Positions 32,560-36,605 of a DNA stretch of 36,605 nucleotides are shown here, piece after piece. The notes below the pieces were generated by a model that had not been told where the DNA came from, searched no databases, and was given only the letters and a program-made list of their open reading frames with translations. Position 1 is the stretch's first letter; each line of letters begins with the position of its first letter. Made by a program: the position numbers and the translations under genes. The stretch comes from an uncultured Bacilli bacterium (GTDB lineage Bacteria; Bacillota_I; Bacilli_A; RF39; UBA660): assembly GCA_934130235.1 (NCBI GenBank), contig CAKOXU010000007.1, positions 1 to 36,605 on the forward strand, written 5' to 3'.

Positions 32560-32752
32560 ATGAATTAAGTTTTGATATACCAAAAGATATTAATACTATT
32601 CCAACCAAATTTATACTAATTGATAATCCAAGTAATAAACCACTTATAAAGTCTTGAAATGAACTTCCATTACTTGTAAAAAACATATTTACAATATATA
32701 ACAAGTTTCCAAGTGCTACCATAGTTATTCCTACTTTTATTTTATTTAACAT
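32558..32752 (-). CDS. Small two-helix membrane protein of unknown function
   Basis: 64 aa with two membrane segments (about 6-26 and 36-60) joined by a short NGSSFQDFISG loop. There is no known motif. AGGAGGTATTT precedes the ATG. The same ribosome site and spacer occur before the DUF11 gene at 32837-33367. The promoter region holds two palindromes spaced 22 bp centre to centre, so the gene looks regulated. It lies 82 nt after the DUF11 gene and in the same direction. The coding call rests on the ribosome site, the start context and the clean hydrophobic pattern. Confidence 0.6.
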   Translation of the reverse strand: MLNKIKVGITMVALGNLLYIVNMFFTSNGSSFQDFISGLLLGLSISINLVGIVLISFGISKLNS

Positions 32753-32768
32753 AAATACCTCCTATACT

Positions 32769-32804
32769 TACAATAATATTGTATCACATAGTACAATATT
32801 TGTA
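32769..32804. promoter_or_regulatory. Pair of palindromic operator-like sites over a promoter
   Basis: TACAATA-A-TATTGTA (32769-32783) and TACAA-TAT-TTGTA (32792-32804) share their half-sites, and their centres are 22 bp apart, two helical turns. On the minus strand an extended -10 (TGA-TACAAT, 32786-32778) lies inside the first site, so a bound protein would block transcription of the small membrane protein gene. Confidence 0.5.
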
Positions 32805-32836
32805 TACCCTCTTTAGAAGAATTTACATAAGTAATT

Positions 32837-33367
32837 TTATATTCTCCAATGTCCTACATCACACCCATAATTTTTTAAAGAATAAGTCTTCTTTATTAAA
32901 CTTACAACAGTGATATAATTACTAGTATATTCTTCTTCATTACAATACATTTTACAATTACTAGTTAAAGCAAAAAAATCATTTTTATTTTTTTTAACAC
33001 TAAAACTCATAATAATTGTAGAATTTGAATCTATTTGATCTAATTTAAAAGTTAGAGTATGAGTATCATTATCATAAATATATTTATCATCTGTTTTTAC
33101 TCCATTTATTTTAATGCTTTTGGGTATAAACCCTACTAATTGTGTATTAATAACGTCTGTTATTATAAGGTTATTATATGAGATATTGGATTTGTTATCA
33201 ATCGTAATTATATAAGTAAGTATACCATCTTTCCAAATAAGTTTATCCACACTTTTAGATATACTAATATCACTAGGTATTTCTATTAAAAGCTCATTAG
33301 AATTAAGACTTGTTTGTATATTATTATAATAACCTTTTAGTACCACTACATTTGATAATTTACTCAT
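32837..33367 (-). CDS. Second DUF11-type protein without signal peptide
   Basis: 176 aa. Residues about 30-125 match the DUF11 protein at 21513-21902 almost motif for motif: ISISKSVDKLIWKDGILTYIITIDNKSN, ITDVINTQLVGFIPKSIKI, YIYDNDTHTLTFKLDQI. It has an extra C-terminal part with four cysteines overall (CKMYC, GCDVGHWRI and others) but again no signal peptide or anchor. AGGAGGTATTT precedes the ATG. The upstream DNA has a CATAGAATA that fits the -10 form CATAnnnTA of sporulation sigma-K with an AC about 17 nt upstream; in AT-rich DNA this is weak evidence. Confidence 0.7.
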   Translation of the reverse strand: MSKLSNVVVLKGYYNNIQTSLNSNELLIEIPSDISISKSVDKLIWKDGILTYIITIDNKSNISYNNLIITDVINTQLVGFIPKSIKINGVKTDDKYIYDNDTHTLTFKLDQIDSNSTIIMSFSVKKNKNDFFALTSNCKMYCNEEEYTSNYITVVSLIKKTYSLKNYGCDVGHWRI

Positions 33368-33419
33368 AAATACCTCCTATAATATTCTATGTAAACAAAT
33401 ATATGAGTGTTAATAAATG

Positions 33420-33448
33420 TTGCTGTAAATTATTTTTTTTGATATACT
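33420..33448 (+). promoter_or_regulatory. Promoter of the plsC-glycosyltransferase operon
   Basis: TTGCTG (33420-33425), a 17-nt spacer and TATACT (33443-33448), 17 nt before the ATG. Confidence 0.6.
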
Positions 33449-33464
33449 TAAATTGGTGGTAAGG

Positions 33465-34172
33465 ATGAAGATGTATGACTATGATAATTTAAAAAGTGAT
33501 GAACACGTATTTCACATGTGGGAACCATTGGATTTTAATATCAAGAATAATTATAAATACATTATAGATAATCCTGTTTTTAATATATTTAAAACACTTA
33601 TATTGATGCCTATAGGATTTATTCTATTTATTGTAAATAAAATAGCATTTGGATATAAAATAATTAATAAAGAGAAGTTAACAAATGGGGGGTGTATTTC
33701 CGTTTCTAATCATATACATCCTATGGATTGTACTATGATTGGCCTTATTTATTATCCAAAAAGTATATATTATCCAACTATTCAGTCAAACTTTAAAATT
33801 CCTATCATTAGACATTTAATTAGATTATTAGGTGCGATTCCTATTCCTGATAAAAAAGATAATTTTTACAAAAGTATTAATAAAGCATTAAATGAGAATA
33901 AAACTATACACATGTACCCTGAGGGATCTATGTGGCCTTATTATGAACAAATAAGAGAATTTAAATATGGCGCTTTTAAAATGGCTGTGGATGCAAATAA
34001 ATGTATACAACCAATAAGATTTGATTTTACAAAACCTACCTTTTATAAAAGAAAAAAGTGTATACACGCAGTTATATTAAAGCCAATAAAACCCGATAAT
34101 AATTTAGAATACAAAGAAAGAATAGCTGATTTAAGAAATAGGACTTATGAAGCTTTAAAGGTGAATAAATGA
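33465..34172 (+). CDS. 1-acyl-sn-glycerol-3-phosphate acyltransferase (PlsC family)
   Basis: 235 aa from the ATG at 33465 (GGTGG upstream; the ATG at 33471 behind AAGGATG is also possible, and an in-frame TTG at 33453 is not likely). One membrane segment at about 41-62 leads to the catalytic HX4D motif, H83IHPMD88. IPIPDK follows, then the substrate-binding YPEGS at 151-155 and a C-terminal IQPIRFDF strand. PlsC enzymes acylate lysophosphatidic acid at the inner face of the membrane to give phosphatidic acid. The gene overlaps the glycosyltransferase gene by 4 nt (ATGA), linking it to glycolipid or diacylglycerol supply. It could be a side acyltransferase rather than the main PlsC. Confidence 0.87.
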   Translation: MKMYDYDNLKSDEHVFHMWEPLDFNIKNNYKYIIDNPVFNIFKTLILMPIGFILFIVNKIAFGYKIINKEKLTNGGCISVSNHIHPMDCTMIGLIYYPKSIYYPTIQSNFKIPIIRHLIRLLGAIPIPDKKDNFYKSINKALNENKTIHMYPEGSMWPYYEQIREFKYGAFKMAVDANKCIQPIRFDFTKPTFYKRKKCIHAVILKPIKPDNNLEYKERIADLRNRTYEALKVNK

Positions 34173-35260
34173 AAGTATTAATTTTATCATGCTCTACTGG
34201 TGGTGGACATAATTCATGTGCTAAATATATAAAGGAAGAATTAATAAATAACAATATAGAATGTGAATTTAAAGATTTTTTTGATATAGTAAATAGTAAG
34301 GCTAAAGAATTATCATCTAAAATATATTTATCAACACTTGCTAATGAAGGTATGATATTTCAAAAAGTATATACTTTAGGCGAATTATATAGTAAAACTA
34401 AACTTAAAAGTCCAGTATACATAGTAAATAAATTGCACAAAAAAGCTTTATTAAATTACATAGATAAAAATAATTTTGATTTAGTTATTACTACTCACCT
34501 ATTTCCTGCTTTAACGCTTACTGCAATTAATAAAAAGAATAAAAAAATTAATTTTATAATGGTTTCTACTGATTATGAACCTTGTCCATTTATAGAAGAA
34601 ACTAAACCGGATAAATTAGTTATAAATAAATATTTAGAAAATAGATTTATACAAAAAGGTATAAATAAAGATATACTATTAAAAACAGGTATTCCTGTTT
34701 CGACTAAATTTATTACTACATCTAAAGACATAAAAAAAGAACTAAAAATAAACAATGAAAAAGTAATACTCGTAATGTTAGGAAGTATGGGCTTTGGTAG
34801 AATATCAGACATAATAAATAATATACTCAATATTAATAATATAAAAGTTATTGTAGTTTGTGGATCAAATAAAGATCTATATAACAAACTTAATACTATT
34901 CAAAATAACAAATTAATAGTACTAGGGTATACAAATAATATAAATGATTTAATTTACTCTTCTGACATAGTCTTATCAAAACCTGGTGGACTATCTACAA
35001 CAGAAATAGCATCAATAGGAAAACCTTTAATACATATATTTAAAATACCGGGTATTGAGACATATAATACAAATTTTTTTGAAAGCAAAAAAATGAGCAT
35101 AAATTGCAATACAAAGGATGAAATAATTAGTAATATAGAAAACCTTTTAAATAATATAGATTTACAGAAAGAAATGATTAATAATCAAAGAAAGTATATT
35201 AACCAAAAATCTGCTAAAGACTTAGTAGATTATATAATTGAAAACTATAAAGTCAAATAA
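34169..35260 (+). CDS. MGDG-synthase/UgtP-type glycosyltransferase (GT28)
   Basis: 363 aa. MKVLILSCSTGGGHNSCAKYIKEEL is the N-terminal signature of MGDG-synthase-like enzymes. VITTHLFPALTLTAINKK and MVSTDYEPCPF are the acceptor-side motifs of that N-terminal domain. The C-terminal half has the nucleotide-sugar motif KPGGLSTTEIASIGKPLI near 270. These enzymes (for example UgtP of Bacillus) transfer sugar from UDP-sugar to diacylglycerol on the inner membrane face, giving membrane glycolipids and the anchor of lipoteichoic acid. AAGGTGAAT precedes the ATG, which overlaps the end of the acyltransferase gene. The sugar (glucose or galactose) cannot be told from sequence. A bidirectional terminator follows. 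Confidence 0.9.
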   Translation: MKVLILSCSTGGGHNSCAKYIKEELINNNIECEFKDFFDIVNSKAKELSSKIYLSTLANEGMIFQKVYTLGELYSKTKLKSPVYIVNKLHKKALLNYIDKNNFDLVITTHLFPALTLTAINKKNKKINFIMVSTDYEPCPFIEETKPDKLVINKYLENRFIQKGINKDILLKTGIPVSTKFITTSKDIKKELKINNEKVILVMLGSMGFGRISDIINNILNINNIKVIVVCGSNKDLYNKLNTIQNNKLIVLGYTNNINDLIYSSDIVLSKPGGLSTTEIASIGKPLIHIFKIPGIETYNTNFFESKKMSINCNTKDEIISNIENLLNNIDLQKEMINNQRKYINQKSAKDLVDYIIENYKVK

Positions 35261-35261
35261 C

Positions 35262-35296
35262 AAAAGAATTACTAAAATAATAGTAATTCTCTTTTT
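35262..35296. terminator. Bidirectional terminator, also the hairpin just downstream of the variable region
   Basis: A perfect 9-bp stem GAATTACTA/TAGTAATTC (35266-35274 with 35281-35289) with the loop AAATAA; T-rich ends lie on both strands between the convergent stops at 35260 and 35301. DGR targets often have a hairpin a few bases past the variable region, so it may have a second role. Confidence 0.75.
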
Positions 35297-35300
35297 ATAT

Positions 35301-36605
35301 TTATTGAGTTGTTAGAGCTATACGGAACGATAGGAAGCTGCTGCCATTACCGTAGCTGCTGCCCACGTAGAAAGTACCAGCAGACGTCCCATACGACCAA
35401 TCGCAACCAAGCAGCAGCCATGGATTACTGGCGTACACAAAACTATCTGAATCTCCATACCATCCTCTTATTTCTGTTAATCCATAACATGGTCCATTAC
35501 ATGCTGTTGTCTTATTTGTAGTTGTATATAGTTCATAATATTTTGGATCTGGAAAATCTTTTCCATCTGTTATACTCAAACTTTCCCCATTTAATCCTTT
35601 TCCATATACCGGTCCATTAAATCCTGAATTCCATATACCTACTGCAGCATTATCAGTTCTTCCTAATATTGTCTTAGCTTGTTCTGCTGTATATGATATT
35701 GCTGTATATCCACTTATCTTATTATAGTTAGACATTTGATATTCATATGATCCTCCAGACATGTCATATATTCCATATATGTTTCCTGTTGTGGATGCTC
35801 CTCCTCCACATAATCCTGTTCCTGAGCCTCTATCTGTTAATGTATTATATGTACATTGTGTATTTGTCGTATCTTGTGATGGCGTTCCATTTGAAGAGCC
35901 TGTTATATATTCTTTTGATTTATTTTGGTATACTTCTTTATTGACTCCTGTATACATTGTGTTCCCATATTTTCCGTATTTTGATTGTGAAAGGTATGCA
36001 GCAGTCATCCATTCACTTCCTTTTGTCATATGTGAATCTCCATTTGTTAGTTTTGATGTTAATAATTGTGATGTTGTAAATTGTGAGGATACATTTTGAC
36101 TTCTTAGTGAGGAAGTATTTGCTAATACTGTTGGATTTGAAGAATCACCTGTTGTTTCAAATTTACCTATCCATAATCCTGATAATTGTGTATTTCCAAA
36201 TGTAAATCCTGGATGTAATCTATATCCACTCTTTGAACTTGTTGTATACTGTGATAAAAAGTTTATTTCTATTTCTCCTGGTAAAGAGGCTGATGTTCCT
36301 CCTTTTCCATAAGTGCCTTCTATCTTATATTCAAATCTTGGTATCCATACAAATATTCCTATTATATCTGCTGTATTACCTTCTATATTTACTGTATCTC
36401 CAATATTTTTTGATACTCCATCTTTTAATAATACTGCATTTGCCCATTCTTGTTTTTCATAGTTATACCATTCACTTTTAGTATCAGCTACTACCCAATT
36501 TGTTCCATTATATTTTACTGGTGTTAACCCTATGGATAAATCTGGTTCTTCTAGCCTATCATTATTTACTATACTTGTTTTATCATTTTTATATTCTACT
36601 TGTAT
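35301..36605 (-). CDS. DGR-type variable protein, 3' part (FGE/C-type-lectin-like C-terminus)
   Basis: The minus frame is open from the right edge to the stop at 35301, giving at least 434 aa; the start lies outside the window, and the ATG at 36029 is internal. The visible part has VWIPRFEYKI...HPGFTFGNTQLSGLWIGKFETT, then MTKGSEWMTAAYLSQSKYG, GNIYGIYDMSGGSYEYQMSN (where formylglycine-generating-enzyme-like folds have DMaGNvwEW) and a last segment WSYGTSAGTFYVGSSYGNG...SFRIAL. That ending is the form of diversity-generating retroelement variable proteins. The last ~110 bp are GC-rich and adenine-poor, unlike the rest of the gene. The N-terminus (secretion signal, pilin-like or Ig-like domains) is not visible. 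It is expected to be a surface or extracellular ligand-binding protein (inference). Confidence 0.78.
   Translation of the reverse strand: MQVEYKNDKTSIVNNDRLEEPDLSIGLTPVKYNGTNWVVADTKSEWYNYEKQEWANAVLLKDGVSKNIGDTVNIEGNTADIIGIFVWIPRFEYKIEGTYGKGGTSASLPGEIEINFLSQYTTSSKSGYRLHPGFTFGNTQLSGLWIGKFETTGDSSNPTVLANTSSLRSQNVSSQFTTSQLLTSKLTNGDSHMTKGSEWMTAAYLSQSKYGKYGNTMYTGVNKEVYQNKSKEYITGSSNGTPSQDTTNTQCTYNTLTDRGSGTGLCGGGASTTGNIYGIYDMSGGSYEYQMSNYNKISGYTAISYTAEQAKTILGRTDNAAVGIWNSGFNGPVYGKGLNGESLSITDGKDFPDPKYYELYTTTNKTTACNGPCYGLTEIRGWYGDSDSFVYASNPWLLLGCDWSYGTSAGTFYVGSSYGNGSSFLSFRIALTTQ
35313..35432 (-). other. Putative DGR variable region (VR)
   Basis: On the coding strand, 35420-35331 holds only 13 A in 90 bases (14%), against 34 in the next 90 bases upstream in the gene (35520-35431, 38%). 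G+C is 50 of 90 (56%) against 32 of 90. Codons such as AGC AGC TAC, GGC AGC AGC TTC, TGC, GGC and TCG are otherwise rare in this AT-rich genome; they fit AAC-type template codons changed at A. The unchanged frame includes W, G, AGTF and SFRIAL. The boundaries are approximate. Confidence 0.75.

Noticed and set aside
35309..36481. Several plus-strand frames over the DGR target gene
   Set aside because: They are antisense to a well-supported minus-strand frame that is open across the whole segment, and have no ribosome sites or recognisable domains.

Overview
The window comes from a low-G+C Gram-positive genome (Bacillota, class Bacilli in the broad sense). The RNA polymerase delta subunit (rpoE) and a short omega subunit (rpoZ) point to Bacilli. 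A class A penicillin-binding protein shows a peptidoglycan wall. TGA is used as a real stop, for example at the tightly overlapping ends of lepA and the gene after it, and tryptophan is encoded by TGG. This is therefore not the mycoplasma code. SpoVS and a SpoIIID-like regulator suggest a spore-forming ancestry. An uncultured gut-type Bacilli lineage near the Mollicutes (for example RF39-like) would fit, but that placement is inference.

Region 1 (1-19.8 kb) is mostly housekeeping on the minus strand: recG with a small membrane exporter; a compact lepA / SpoIIID-type regulator pair / hemW operon; a DUF1934-argS-rpoE operon; a divergent class A PBP; secG; a deoD and M16 peptidase pair (ymfF/ymfH-like) operon; rpoZ-yihY; a pyrimidine nucleoside phosphorylase; a short ssb; an orphan truncated SufB-like protein; and spoVS on the plus strand. 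Two accessory features sit inside it: a candidate small RNA at 2648-2743 with its own promoter and terminator, and the paralogous SpoIIID-like pair placed between lepA and hemW.

Region 2 (19.8-33.4 kb) starts with a tRNA-Gly(UCC) behind a consensus promoter and becomes accessory. It holds a lipoprotein, a membrane-anchored XRE regulator, a DUF11 protein convergent with a pectate-lyase-like/WxL protein (neither has a signal peptide), a flavodoxin, a MacB-type ABC ATPase with a very large FtsX-type permease carrying a 14-residue-repeat coiled coil, an operon of an LCM-family methyltransferase with an ABC-2 exporter (one ATPase, two permeases), a small membrane protein under two palindromic operator-like sites, and a second leaderless DUF11 protein.

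Region 3 (33.4-36.6 kb) has a plus-strand plsC-type acyltransferase overlapping an MGDG-synthase-type glycosyltransferase, probably for membrane glycolipid. After it, on the minus strand and cut by the right edge, lies the 3' part of a large gene with a formylglycine-enzyme/C-type-lectin-like C-terminus. Its last ~110 bp are strongly adenine-depleted and GC-rich, with runs of NNC codons. This is the signature of the variable region of a diversity-generating retroelement (DGR), and it is the most exciting feature here. The template repeat and reverse transcriptase are not in the window.

Most promoters that can be read are extended -10 type (TGn-TATAAT), and gene ends are marked by classical hairpin terminators.
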